This document shows positions 1-9,030 of a stretch of 64,000 nt of DNA, piece by piece. A model generated the notes under the pieces. The model searched no databases, was not told the origin of the DNA, and saw nothing but the letters and a program-made list of their open reading frames with translations. This DNA comes from Trujillonella endophytica (GTDB lineage: Bacteria; Actinomycetota; Actinomycetes; Mycobacteriales; Geodermatophilaceae): NCBI RefSeq assembly GCF_019799905.1, contig NZ_JABGCI010000003.1, positions 186,001-250,000 of the forward strand. The letters run 5' to 3'. Made by a program: the position numbers and the translations under genes. Numbering within the stretch: position 1 is the first letter of the stretch; every line of letters begins with the position of its first letter.

Positions 1-189
1 GCCACCGGGCCCGTAGCCGCCGGGGCCGGGGCCACCGGGCGGGCCGTACTGACCGGGCGGGCCGTACCCGCCGGGTTGCCCGTACTGACCCGGCTGGCCG
101 TACTGGCCGGGCTGGGCGGGGCGGCCCGGTGGGCCGTACTGACCGGGCGCGCCGTACTGACCGCCGTACTGACCTGGGGGTTGGCTCAT
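1..189 (-). CDS. N-terminus of a Gly/Pro/Gln/Tyr-rich protein (partial)
   Basis: The gene runs off the left edge of the window, so only the first 63 codons are seen. It starts with ATG at 187-189, preceded by a purine-rich stretch (GAGAGAAG) that can serve as ribosome binding site. The visible part is a low-complexity tail built from repeats such as PGQYG and PPGQYGPPG. In actinobacteria such tails commonly precede small membrane proteins (DUF4190, RDD and similar families), but nothing in the visible part identifies the fold. It is divergent from the kinase gene at 481. Function is not assignable from this fragment. Confidence 0.75.
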   Translation of the reverse strand, partial: MSQPPGQYGGQYGAPGQYGPPGRPAQPGQYGQPGQYGQPGGYGPPGQYGPPGGPGPGGYGPGG

Positions 190-480
190 GGTGCTTCTCT
201 CGTCTCGGGAGGCCGGGGCTGACGGCCCCTCGGCCGGCAGCAACGTAGCCACGCTTCGGCCGCACGCCTACCGGATCGTGCGCGGCCGGTTGTCACAGCT
301 GCGTCACGAACCGGCGGGGCCCCTCACACGGGGGGACCCGGCCGGGGAGGCTGAGGCGCAATTCCTGCGCCCGGGTCGCTGGTCGGCGTCCGTCCGCGTC
401 CCTACACTCCGCCGACGACCGCCTCCCGGGGCCGGCTCGGACGAGCGGCCGGGCGGCGGCACACGGAGGGACGTCAGCAC

Positions 481-2436
481 GTGGAGTTGGAACAGTTCGG
501 CCCGTACCGCATCGAGGCCATGCTCGGCCGCGGCGGCATGGGTGAGGTCTACCGCGCCTTCGACACCGAGCACGACCGGGTGGTCGCGCTCAAGGTGCTG
601 TCCGAGGCCCTCGCCGCCGACAGCGGCTACCGGGAGCGGTTCCGCCGCGAGGCCCACCTCGCCGCGCGCCTCAACGAGCCGCACATCGTCCCGATCCACC
701 GCTACGGCGAGATCGAGGGCCGCCTCTTCCTCGACATGCGCCTGGTCCCCGGCCGCGACGTCGCCGCCGTCCTCGCCGAGGACGGCCCCATGGACCCCGC
801 CCGCGCCGTCTCGATCGTCAGCCAGACCGCCCGCGCCCTGGACTCCGCCCACGCCGACGGGCTCGTCCACCGCGACGTCAAGCCCTCCAACGTCCTGGTC
901 ACCGGCACCGGCGACGACGAGTTCGTGTACCTCGTCGACTTCGGCATCGCCCGCTCCACCTCCGACGCGGCCGGCCCGTCGCTGACCCAGACCGGTGCCG
1001 CGCTGGGCTCGTTCGACTACATGGCGCCGGAGCGCTTCCTGGAGAAGCCGATCGACAAGCGCGTGGACGTCTACGCGCTGGCCTGCGTCCTGTTCGAGTG
1101 CGTCACCGGCCGCCGCCCCTTCACCGGGGACGGGCTGGCCACCCTCATGTACGCGCACCTCAACACCGCGGCCCCCGCGCCCTCCACCGTGCGCGCGGGG
1201 CTGCCGCGCTCGCTGGACGAGGTGGTCCGCAAGGGCCTGGCCAAGGAACCCGACGAGCGCTACTCGAGCTGCGGGGAGCTCGCCGCCGCCGCCCGCGCGG
1301 CGCTGCGCGCCTCCGGCGTCGCCGAGGCCGTCATCCCCGCCGCCCCGCCCACCTCGGTCACGCCGCTGCACATCCGGCCGCAGACCGTCGGCTTCTCCGA
1401 CCCCGGTCCGTCCGGCTACGGCCCGCCGTCCCAGCCGGGCCAGTCGGGGTACCGCCCGCCGTCCCAGCCGGTGGGCTACGGCCCGCCGTCCCAGCCGGGT
1501 CAGCCCGGGTACCGCCCGCCGTCGCAGCCGGGGGCCTACGGTCCGCCGTCGCAGCCGGGTCCGCCCGGGTACCGCCCGCCGTCCCCGACCGGGGGCTACG
1601 GGCCGACGTCCCGGCCCGGCGGGTACGCGCCGGCGGCCGGCACGGGTCACCCGGCGCCCGCCCCCGGCGGCTACGGACCCCCGTCGCACCCCGGCCCGCC
1701 CGGCCTCCCGCCTCAGGGGCCCGGCGGCAGCACCGGCTTCGGCCCCGGCGGCCGCGTCCCCGCCGGCTCGACCCCGTCGGGCGGCGGGCGGGGCCCGAAC
1801 CGCCTGCCGATCGTGCTCGGCGCCGTCGCGGTCCTCGCGGTGCTCGCGGTCGTGCTCGTGATCGTCCTGGTCGCGGGCGGCGACGACGGCGGCGGCACGG
1901 CGGACGACACCACGTCCCCGGTGACGACGACGTCGAGCACTCCCCCGTCGACGTCACCGTCCACCGACCCGGACGAAGCGGCGGAGGAACAGCTGCGGGC
2001 CAGCCTCCCCGGCGGCTTCACCGAGGAGGACTGCGACACCGGCCAGCCCACCGACGACGGCGCCCTCGCGGTGCTCGACTGCGGTCCGTCGGACAGCCAG
2101 CCCGGGCCCACGGCCGGCACCTTCTACCTCTACGAGGACGGGGCCACCGTCGACGAGGTGTTCCTCGCCGACATGGAGCGCAACAGCATCCAGGCGCTCC
2201 CCACCGGGATGCGGTGCCCGGAGGCGCAGGGCTACGGGTACTACACGATCGACGACGAGCGGGCCGGTCGGCTGGCCTGCTACATCGACGAGGACCAGAA
2301 CGCCATCCTCGTGTGGACACAGGACGACGCGGCGGCCGAGGGCATCGTCGGCATCACCGGCGGAGGTCAGGCGGGTCTCGAGACCCTCTACCAGTGGTGG
2401 GTCCAGCAGGGGAACAGCGACTTCGTCCCTCGCTGA
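481..2436 (+). CDS. Transmembrane Ser/Thr protein kinase, PknB-like
   Basis: The 651-residue protein has an N-terminal Hanks-type kinase domain (about 1-275). Every catalytic element is present: glycine loop GRGGMG at 16-21, Lys38 in VALKVL, Glu57, HRDVKPSN with Asp132, DFG at 153-155 and APE at 182-184. A linker at about 305-435 carries repeats of the type YGPPSQPG/YRPPSQPG. One membrane helix follows at about 441-465. The C-terminal domain (about 505-651) should face outside and has four conserved cysteines that could form two disulfides. The start is GTG, with GGAGGG 12 bases upstream. The sensor domain is shared with the proteins at 2,539 and 11,271. The ligand and substrates are unknown. 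Confidence 0.95.
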   Translation: MELEQFGPYRIEAMLGRGGMGEVYRAFDTEHDRVVALKVLSEALAADSGYRERFRREAHLAARLNEPHIVPIHRYGEIEGRLFLDMRLVPGRDVAAVLAEDGPMDPARAVSIVSQTARALDSAHADGLVHRDVKPSNVLVTGTGDDEFVYLVDFGIARSTSDAAGPSLTQTGAALGSFDYMAPERFLEKPIDKRVDVYALACVLFECVTGRRPFTGDGLATLMYAHLNTAAPAPSTVRAGLPRSLDEVVRKGLAKEPDERYSSCGELAAAARAALRASGVAEAVIPAAPPTSVTPLHIRPQTVGFSDPGPSGYGPPSQPGQSGYRPPSQPVGYGPPSQPGQPGYRPPSQPGAYGPPSQPGPPGYRPPSPTGGYGPTSRPGGYAPAAGTGHPAPAPGGYGPPSHPGPPGLPPQGPGGSTGFGPGGRVPAGSTPSGGGRGPNRLPIVLGAVAVLAVLAVVLVIVLVAGGDDGGGTADDTTSPVTTTSSTPPSTSPSTDPDEAAEEQLRASLPGGFTEEDCDTGQPTDDGALAVLDCGPSDSQPGPTAGTFYLYEDGATVDEVFLADMERNSIQALPTGMRCPEAQGYGYYTIDDERAGRLACYIDEDQNAILVWTQDDAAAEGIVGITGGGQAGLETLYQWWVQQGNSDFVPR

Positions 2437-2538
2437 CCACGGGGCCGGCACCCCCGGCCTCTAGAGTCCCCGGGAGACGTGTCGGCGGCTCCCTGCGAGA
2501 TGCTCTGCGGTCGCCGCGCTCAGGAGGGACGACAGCAC

Positions 2539-3951
2539 GTGGAGCCGGATCGGTTCGGCCCGTACCGCCTGGAGGCCCTGCTGGGCCGCCGCGGGACGGG
2601 TGCGGTGTACCGCGCCCTGGACACGGAGGACGACCGGGAGGTCGCCCTCGAGGTGCTGTCCGAGGAGCTGACCGCCGACCCCGGCTACCGGGAGCGGTTC
2701 CACCGGGAGGCCGAACTCGCGGCCGGCCTGGACGAGCCGCACGCCGTCCCGGTCCACCGCTCCGGCGAGCTCGAGGGGCGCCTCTTCCTCGACTCGGCGC
2801 TGGTCCCCGGGTGGAGCCTCTCCGACGTCCTCGCCGAGGACGGCCCTCTCGCCCCCGCCCGCGCCGTCTCGATCGTCGGCCAGACCGCCCGCGCGCTGGA
2901 CGCCGCCTCGGCCGCCGGCCTCCACCGCGACGTCACGCCCGCCGACGTCATGCTCACCGGCACCGGAGACGACGAGGCCGTCCACCTGACCGGCCTCGGC
3001 GCACCCCCGGTCGACGAGCCGTCCGACGCCGGCGTCGGCGTCCGCGCGCTGGCCCGGCTGTTGTCCGCCTGCCTCACCGGGGTCCCGGTCCCGGCCGGCA
3101 GCGACCCCGAGGCGCCCTCCGCCGTCCGTCCCGGGGTCCCCGCGGCGCTGGACGACGTGGTCCGCAGGGGCCTGGCCACGGAACGGGGCGAGGGCTACGC
3201 CGCCTGCGGGGACCTGGCCGACGCCGCGGCGGCCGCCCTGCGCACCCCCGGGGACGCGCCGGTGCCGTTCACGGGCGCGGGCGCGGGACCCAGCACGTCG
3301 GGACACGGACGACGTCCCGGCCGCCTGCCGCTCCTCCTGGCCGGGACCGCGGTGCTCGCCGCGCTCGCCGCGGTGCTGTGGCTGGTCCTCGGCGGCGGCG
3401 CCGGCGACGACGACCAGGCCGGCACCGGGCCCACCACCGCGCCGAGGACGCAGCTCGTCACGACCACACCCTCCGCCCCGCCGAGGAACGCGGCGGAGGA
3501 CGAGCTGCGCGCGATCATCCCGGGCGAGTTCATCAGCGTGGACTGCGACACCGGGGAGCCCACCGCCGACGGCGCGCTCGCCGTGCTCGGCTGCGGCTCC
3601 TCCCGGGGCCAGCCCGGTCCCGAGGACTCCGTCTTCTACCTGTACGAGGACGCCGCGGCGGCCGACGAGGTCTTCCAGGCCGATATGGAGCGCAACGGTG
3701 TGGCGCCGCTGCCGGCCGGCGCCCAGTGCCCCGACGTGCAGGGCTACGGGCCCTACGAGGACGACGACGGCTTCAGCGGCCGCGTGGCCTGCTACGTCGA
3801 CGAGGACAACAACGCGATCATCGCCTGGACGCAGGACGACGTCGCCGCCGAGGGCTGGGTCATCATCATCGACGGCGGGGAGATCGGTCTCGAGTTCCTG
3901 TGGCTCTGGTGGATCGAGCCGGAGACCAGCGACTTCGTCCCGCGCATCTGA
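2539..3951 (+). CDS. Membrane pseudokinase, paralogue of the preceding kinase
   Basis: The start is GTG, with GGAGGG upstream in the same context as the neighbouring kinase. The 470-residue product aligns end to end with the protein at 481 but has lost the residues needed for phosphotransfer. The catalytic lysine is Glu (VALEVL), the catalytic loop reads HRDVTPAD instead of HRDVKPSN, DFG has become GLG, and the activation segment with APE is deleted. The Pro-rich linker is also missing. The membrane helix (about 258-280) and the cysteine-containing external domain are well kept. This fits a tandem duplicate that survives as a pseudokinase or decoy sensor. It follows the active kinase by 102 bp, probably in one transcript. 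Confidence 0.88.
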   Translation: MEPDRFGPYRLEALLGRRGTGAVYRALDTEDDREVALEVLSEELTADPGYRERFHREAELAAGLDEPHAVPVHRSGELEGRLFLDSALVPGWSLSDVLAEDGPLAPARAVSIVGQTARALDAASAAGLHRDVTPADVMLTGTGDDEAVHLTGLGAPPVDEPSDAGVGVRALARLLSACLTGVPVPAGSDPEAPSAVRPGVPAALDDVVRRGLATERGEGYAACGDLADAAAAALRTPGDAPVPFTGAGAGPSTSGHGRRPGRLPLLLAGTAVLAALAAVLWLVLGGGAGDDDQAGTGPTTAPRTQLVTTTPSAPPRNAAEDELRAIIPGEFISVDCDTGEPTADGALAVLGCGSSRGQPGPEDSVFYLYEDAAAADEVFQADMERNGVAPLPAGAQCPDVQGYGPYEDDDGFSGRVACYVDEDNNAIIAWTQDDVAAEGWVIIIDGGEIGLEFLWLWWIEPETSDFVPRI

Positions 3952-3965
3952 CCGTCGTGCACGAC

Positions 3966-4003
3966 GAGGGCCCCCTCCTCCCGGCCGGGAGGAGGGGGCC
4001 CTC
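3966..4003. terminator. Bidirectional hairpin terminator
   Basis: A perfect inverted repeat of 19 bp per arm sits between the convergent stops of the pseudokinase and the soluble kinase. The stem is almost pure GC and there is no long T tract, as is usual in GC-rich actinobacteria. Its position suits termination of both genes. Confidence 0.8.
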
Positions 4004-4006
4004 ACG

Positions 4007-4837
4007 TCAGGCGGCGGCAGCGGCCATCGCGTCGAGCCGCTGGGCGACCTGCTCGGCCGTGGCCGGGCGCTGCCCGACGGGGGCCAGGCAGTCGCTGACG
4101 AGCGCCGCCTCCTCGTTGGTGAGCCCCGGGGCGAGCGCGGGCTCCGCGCTCATCACCCGCCGGATGGCCAGCAGCGGCTCGCTGTCGGGCAGCTCGCCGT
4201 AGAGCCCGTTCCCGGTCAGCGCCCGGTGCAGGGTGGCGCCCAGCGCGAAGACCTCGGTCGCGCGCGAGGGCCGGTCGCCGCGCAGGAGCGCGGGGTCCAG
4301 GAACTCCACCGACGCGGCGCTGGCCATGCCGGTCAGCGTGACGCCGGGGGTGAGGAAGCGGGCCAGGCCGAGGTCGGAGAGCTTGCCGCCTGCATCGGTG
4401 AGCAGGATGTTGGCCGGCTTGAGGTCCCCGTGGGTGAGTCCGGCCTCGTGCAGGGCGTGCAGCGCGTGCGCCGCGTGGGCCACCGCCCGCAGCACCTCCG
4501 CGCGGCTGAGCGGCCGCGCGGGCGCGGCCAGCGAACCGAGCGGGCAGTACTCCATCGCGTACAGGAAGCTGTCCTGCAGCACCGCGTCGTAGACCCGCAC
4601 CAGGTACGGCGAGCTGACCTGGGCGAAGGCACGCAGTTCACGGACGCCGCGCTCGTAGGCCTGCTCGCTGTGGCTGCCGGTGAAGACCTTGACCGCCACG
4701 TACTCGTCGGGCAGGCCGAGCCGCGCCGGCGGGCGGGCCAGGTAGAAGCGGCCGTTGTTGCCCTCGCCGAGCACCCGGATGACCTGGTAGTCGGCGATCG
4801 TGGCAGGCGCCGCGCCCGCAAGGCCGACGGCATCCAT
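4007..4837 (-). CDS. Soluble Ser/Thr protein kinase
   Basis: The protein is 276 residues, essentially one kinase domain with no membrane segment. Visible motifs are the glycine loop GEGNNG (24-29), Lys50 in VAVKVF, and HGDLKPAN in the catalytic loop (HGD rather than HRD). DLG replaces DFG, and DPA stands at the APE position. HGD/DLG variants with Lys and both Asp residues kept can still be active, so activity is plausible but not certain. It starts with ATG and diverges from the antiporter at 5,114 across a 276-bp gap in which I see no further gene. It is only distantly related to the other kinases of this window. Confidence 0.88.
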   Translation of the reverse strand: MDAVGLAGAAPATIADYQVIRVLGEGNNGRFYLARPPARLGLPDEYVAVKVFTGSHSEQAYERGVRELRAFAQVSSPYLVRVYDAVLQDSFLYAMEYCPLGSLAAPARPLSRAEVLRAVAHAAHALHALHEAGLTHGDLKPANILLTDAGGKLSDLGLARFLTPGVTLTGMASAASVEFLDPALLRGDRPSRATEVFALGATLHRALTGNGLYGELPDSEPLLAIRRVMSAEPALAPGLTNEEAALVSDCLAPVGQRPATAEQVAQRLDAMAAAAA

Positions 4838-5113
4838 GCGTTACCTCCTGAGCTGTGGTGCACCCGGTCCGGCCGGGCCGCCGCCGGTGCGGCAGCGCGT
4901 CAGTGTGCCCGTGCCCGGCCCGCGCGGGAAGGCGATCGTCCCCGGGAACTCGGCGATCCCGACCGTGCGCCGGAGTCCGCCACGGGACCCGCTCCGGGGC
5001 TAGCATCCGCGCCCGGCGTGCGCCCGCTGCGGTGCACGCCGCGAACGGGACCCCCTCTCCTGATCCCCCGACGAACCCGGCAGCGCGGGGCCGTCCGCCT
5101 GACCGGAGCACCT

Positions 5114-7228
5114 GTGGACCACGACGTCGCCGAGATCACCGCCTACGTCTTCCTCGATCTGGCGGTCATCATGGTGGTCGCCCGCCTGATGGGGCGGCTC
5201 GCGGTCAAGATCGGCCAGCCCGCGGTGATGGGCGAGATCGTCGCCGGCATCCTGCTCGGCCCGACGTTGCTCGGGGCACTGCCCGGCGACCTGGACGAAC
5301 TGCTCTTCCCGGAGGACGTCCGGCCCTACCTGCAGGTGCTGGCCCAGCTCGGGCTCGTGCTCTTCATGTTCCTGGTCGGCCTCGAGGTCGACCTGTCGTT
5401 CATCCGTGGGCGGGAGAGGATCGCCGTCTCGGTCTCCGCGGCGTCGATCATCCTGCCGTTCTCGCTGGGTGCGCTCCTGGCGACGTTCCTGCACGCCCGG
5501 CACGACATCTTCACCGCGGCCGACGGGGAGACGAAGGCCATCGAGTTCGCCGGCTTCGCACTGTTCATGGGCGTCGCCATGTCGATCACGGCCTTCCCGG
5601 TCCTCGCCCGGATCCTCGCCGAGCGGGGCATGCACAAGATCCCGACCGGGGTCCTGGCGCTGGCCTGCGCGGCCGTGGACGACGTCCTGGCGTGGGCCCT
5701 GCTCGCCGTGGTCGTCGCCGTCGTGGCCGCCGGCTCCGTCAGCGGCGTCTTCCTGATCATCCTGTGGTCGGTGGTCTTCGCGCTGGTGATGTTCCTGGTC
5801 GTCAAGCCCCTCCTGCACCTGCTCGTCAGCCGGTACGAGCGGTTCGGCCGGCTCACGCCCGAGATGCTGGCGGTCGTCCTGATCGGGATCCTCGGCAGCG
5901 CGTGGGTGACCGAGGAGATCGGCATCCACTTCATCTTCGGCGCGTTCGTCTTCGGCGTCGTCATGCCCCGCAAGGGCGCCGCGAAGCTCAACCACGAGGT
6001 CATCGACCGGCTCGAGCAGGTGAGCGTCCTCCTCCTGCTCCCGGTGTTCTTCGTCGTGACGGGCCTCGGCGTGGACGTGGGTGCGATCGACGTCACCGGG
6101 CTCGGGGAGCTCGGCCTGATCCTGCTGGTGGCGATCTCCGGCAAGTTCGTCGGGGCCTTCGCGGCCGCCAGGGTCAACCGGGTCCCCCGGCGCCAGGCGA
6201 CCGCGCTCGGCGTGCTGATGAACACCCGCGGGCTGACCGAGCTGGTGATCCTCAACCTCGGGCGGGAGAACGAGGTCCTCGACGACCAGATGTTCACGCT
6301 CATGGTGATCATGGCCGTGGTGACCACGGTGATGACGTCGCCGCTGCTGCACCTCGTCTACCCGACGCGCGTGCTCAAGCGGGACATCGCGGCGGCCGAG
6401 CGCGCCGCGATGGGGCTGGAGGAGGCCTACACGGTCGTCGTGGTCGTCGACGACCCGGAACGGGACGCCGGCCTGGTCGACCTCGCCTGCGATCTCGTCG
6501 GGCACGAGTCCCCGGCGCAGGTCGTGGTGACGCGGGTCGTCGAGCGGTCCAGCCCCAAGCCGGAGGTCGCCAGCGGTCTCGGCGCCGACCTGATGCTGAT
6601 GGCGAGCACCGCGGACGAGCTGCGCCAGCTGGCCCGGCAGGTCGAGGCCCGGGGGCTCAGGGCGTCGGTCGCCTCCCGGTTCAGCGACGACCCGTGGGCC
6701 GAGGTGGCCGACCTCGCCGGCAGCTCCGCCGCCGACGTGGTGCTGGTCCGCAGCGGGTGGGGGGTGGCGGCAGGTGCCGCCGGCACGACCCCGTGGCCGG
6801 CCGAGCTGGCCAGCACGGTCGTGCTGCTGCACGGTGAGCTCCGTGAGCTCGGTGAGCCGGGGCTGAGCCCTCGCGGGCCGGTCTCCGTCGTCCAGGACGG
6901 CGACGCCGACGGCCGGGCCGCCCTGCGCCTGGCCGCCCAGACCTCTATGGGGCGCTCGGTGGCGCTGCAGCTCCAGTCCGGGGACGGCCGGCGTGCCGAG
7001 CGGCGCGCAGCCGGGGTCACCGAGACCCTGCGCCGGTCCGGGGTCCTGGTGGCTGCCGAGGACGAGCCGGGCGCGCTCCCGGCGCTCGTGGTCGCCCCCG
7101 CGGGGACGGCCGCCCCCGCGTCCGACGACCTCACGCCGGTCCTGGTCGTGCACGCCGGCACCGCCGACAGCGACCGGGACCTGGACGAGACGCTGGCCGG
7201 CATCAGCGGCGGCTCCGCCCCGGCCTGA
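5114..7228 (+). CDS. Cation/proton antiporter, CPA2/KefB-like
   Basis: The 704-residue membrane protein starts with GTG (VDHDVAEITAYVF), with GGAG 8 bases upstream. The first 400 residues hold about 11-12 hydrophobic helices of the Na+/H+ exchanger fold, including QPAVMGEIVAGILLGPTLLG and NTRGLTELVILNLG, which are typical of this family. The remaining 300 residues are hydrophilic and resemble two universal-stress-protein-like nucleotide-binding domains, a common cytoplasmic extension in actinobacterial members. The likely role is monovalent cation/proton exchange for pH or salt balance. The ion preferred cannot be read from sequence. A hairpin terminator follows. Confidence 0.92.
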   Translation: MDHDVAEITAYVFLDLAVIMVVARLMGRLAVKIGQPAVMGEIVAGILLGPTLLGALPGDLDELLFPEDVRPYLQVLAQLGLVLFMFLVGLEVDLSFIRGRERIAVSVSAASIILPFSLGALLATFLHARHDIFTAADGETKAIEFAGFALFMGVAMSITAFPVLARILAERGMHKIPTGVLALACAAVDDVLAWALLAVVVAVVAAGSVSGVFLIILWSVVFALVMFLVVKPLLHLLVSRYERFGRLTPEMLAVVLIGILGSAWVTEEIGIHFIFGAFVFGVVMPRKGAAKLNHEVIDRLEQVSVLLLLPVFFVVTGLGVDVGAIDVTGLGELGLILLVAISGKFVGAFAAARVNRVPRRQATALGVLMNTRGLTELVILNLGRENEVLDDQMFTLMVIMAVVTTVMTSPLLHLVYPTRVLKRDIAAAERAAMGLEEAYTVVVVVDDPERDAGLVDLACDLVGHESPAQVVVTRVVERSSPKPEVASGLGADLMLMASTADELRQLARQVEARGLRASVASRFSDDPWAEVADLAGSSAADVVLVRSGWGVAAGAAGTTPWPAELASTVVLLHGELRELGEPGLSPRGPVSVVQDGDADGRAALRLAAQTSMGRSVALQLQSGDGRRAERRAAGVTETLRRSGVLVAAEDEPGALPALVVAPAGTAAPASDDLTPVLVVHAGTADSDRDLDETLAGISGGSAPA

Positions 7229-7243
7229 CCGACCGCACGTCCC

Positions 7244-7279
7244 GACGGCGCCCGTCCCCACCCGGGGGCGGGCGCCGTC
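7244..7279 (+). terminator. Hairpin terminator of the antiporter gene
   Basis: An 11-bp perfect stem (GACGGCGCCCG pairing with CGGGCGCCGTC) lies 15 bp after the antiporter stop. Further G:C pairs are possible inside the loop. Confidence 0.75.
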
Positions 7280-7405
7280 GCCGTCCGTGGGCCCGGCCGG
7301 CGGTGATCAGGTGACCTCGTCCCCGCGCGTCCCCCCTCCCCGCAGACCGGGAGGGAGGGGGCGCTGCGGTGGGGGAGGACGCTGCCGCGGGTCCCCCGGA
7401 CGCGA

Positions 7406-7446
7406 GACGGCGCCCGCGCCCCCTCAGCGGGGACGCGGGCGCCGTC
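7406..7446 (-). terminator. Hairpin terminator of the FHA operon
   Basis: A 13-bp perfect stem (7406-7418 with 7434-7446) lies 24 bp beyond the stop of the FHA gene on the minus strand. Its outer arm repeats the GACGGCGCCCG of the terminator at 7244, so the two may have a common origin. The 242-bp gap between the converging genes holds nothing else that I recognise. Confidence 0.75.
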
Positions 7447-7470
7447 AGGACGTACCGGGCCTGCCCTACC

Positions 7471-9030
7471 TCAGTAGCCGCCGTGCGGTGACTCGAAGGC
7501 GAACTGGCGACCGCCCATCCGCACGGTCATGCCCGGGGTCAGCTGGACCGGCTGGCCGGGGATCAGCGACGTCCAGGCGAGCTCCCCGCGCCGGGCGAAC
7601 AGCGTGCCGTTGGCCGAGCCGATGTCGGTCAGGACGACGTCCCACCCCTCGAGCCGGATCTCGGCGTGGTGCCGGCTGACCCCACCGGTCTGGTCGACGA
7701 CCAGGAGGGGGCGGTGGGCGCCGCTCCGCACGCGCTCGTCGGTCTCCGGCTCGCGGCCGAGCAGGTAGTCGGCGTCCAGGGTCACCGTGGCCCCGTTGTC
7801 GAAGACGAGCAGCCCCAACGGCGGCCGCACGCCCTCGACGAACACCGCGGTCTGCTGGGTCGTGCGGATGCCGCACTGCGCGCAGAACAGCACCCGCGGG
7901 TCGTTGAGGTGGCCGTTCTTGCAGAGGATGCCCTTGACCTTGGGGCGGGTGTCCCCCTCCTCCTGCGCCAGAGCGGCGGGTGGCTGCTCGTCGGTGACGA
8001 TCGGCAGCGGCTCGCGCGGCGGCTCCACCTCGTCGGCGGCCGGCGGAGCAAGGAACGACACCGAGCGGGCCGGCGGGGGCAGCTGCACCGGTGGCGCCAC
8101 CGGCTGCGGCGGGGCCGGCGGCTCGGGAGCCGCGTGCGCGCCGTGCTCGTGCCCGTCGTGGTCCCCGTGACCCTCGTGCGCACCGTGGTCGTGCGCGTGG
8201 TCGTGCGGCGCGTGGTCGTGCGCCGGGGGCGGCGGCACCGGAGGCGCCGGCGCGGGGACCGGCGGTGGGACCGGCGGTGGGACCGGCGGGGTGGTGACCC
8301 GCGAGGCCAGCGGGATCGGGGGCAGCTGCGCGATCATCGTCCCGCCGGACACCGGCGGGGCGGGTGCCGCGGGAGCCGCGGGCACGGGGGCCGGGGACAG
8401 CACCGCCGCCGCGCCCGGCACCACGCCGGCCTCGAGATCGGCCAGCGGGTGCGCGGCCATGTCCCCGGTCGCGCCGGCGGACAGCCGCAGCGCCGCCGGC
8501 GGCCAGTCGACCAGCCGGTCCAGGTAGGGCCTGCCGTCGGGCAGCGGCTCCTGTCCCTGCGCGCCGGTGAGCTTGAGCCCGAGCTCCGGGACCTCGGCCA
8601 CGCCGTCCCCGAGAAGCGCGAGAGCGAGTCCCTCCTCCGTCGCGGACGCCACCGCGAACGACGGCACGTCGGTCGCGGTCGGCAGCCACGCGCGCAGCTC
8701 CTCGTGCAGCCGGCGACCCGGTGCCCGCCGGCCCGCGGCGGAGACCCGGCGGCACAGGCCGACCAGCTCCCCGAGGCGACGGTCACCGGTGGGGGTCGCG
8801 GCGGCCGGCGTGGCCGGTTCCACGCCCCATCCGCCCAGGCCGCTGCTGCGGACCGGGGCCGGGGCGGGGGACGTCGCCTGCACGGCGACCACGAGCACGA
8901 TGCCGGGCAGCCGGACGACGAGGTCCTGCCCCGGCGTCACCGCCACCCCGACCTGGTCGAACGGGGGCACGCCGACCGCCGCCGCGGGAGGCGCGGCGGC
9001 GGCTGCGGGCGGGACGACGGGTGTCGTCAT
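7471..9030 (-). CDS. FHA-domain protein with zinc-ribbon and His-rich linker
   Basis: The 519-residue protein carries a C-terminal forkhead-associated domain (about 425-515; GVSRHHAEI, then DIGSANGT), the phosphothreonine-binding fold that usually reads out Ser/Thr kinases. Just before it is a four-cysteine/histidine segment (CKNGHLNDPRVLFCAQCG) that looks like a small zinc ribbon. The middle is proline-rich with a histidine-rich run (HDHAPHDHAHDHGAH) that could bind metal. The N-terminal 250 residues are not recognised. Its ATG overlaps the TGA of the upstream membrane gene by four bases (ATGA), which implies translational coupling. Kinase genes stand on both sides of the operon, so it is a good candidate reader of their phosphorylation. 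Confidence 0.85.
   Translation of the reverse strand: MTTPVVPPAAAAAPPAAAVGVPPFDQVGVAVTPGQDLVVRLPGIVLVVAVQATSPAPAPVRSSGLGGWGVEPATPAAATPTGDRRLGELVGLCRRVSAAGRRAPGRRLHEELRAWLPTATDVPSFAVASATEEGLALALLGDGVAEVPELGLKLTGAQGQEPLPDGRPYLDRLVDWPPAALRLSAGATGDMAAHPLADLEAGVVPGAAAVLSPAPVPAAPAAPAPPVSGGTMIAQLPPIPLASRVTTPPVPPPVPPPVPAPAPPVPPPPAHDHAPHDHAHDHGAHEGHGDHDGHEHGAHAAPEPPAPPQPVAPPVQLPPPARSVSFLAPPAADEVEPPREPLPIVTDEQPPAALAQEEGDTRPKVKGILCKNGHLNDPRVLFCAQCGIRTTQQTAVFVEGVRPPLGLLVFDNGATVTLDADYLLGREPETDERVRSGAHRPLLVVDQTGGVSRHHAEIRLEGWDVVLTDIGSANGTLFARRGELAWTSLIPGQPVQLTPGMTVRMGGRQFAFESPHGGY

Noticed and set aside
1..189. Repeats GGGCCGTACTGACC at the left edge as a DNA repeat array.
   Set aside because: They encode PGQYG units of a minus-strand gene with a proper ATG and ribosome site.
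1420..1640. Regular repeats in the kinase gene at 481 looked at first like a CRISPR array or minisatellite.
   Set aside because: They are in-frame codons for the Pro-rich YGPPSQPG linker with variable units; no unique spacers.
3698..7228. Very long open frames on the wrong strand or phase, such as the plus-strand extension upstream of the antiporter and the antisense frames over kinases and rne.
   Set aside because: They are GC-driven shadows: Arg/Gly/Pro-rich, without motifs or ribosome sites, and overlap recognised genes.
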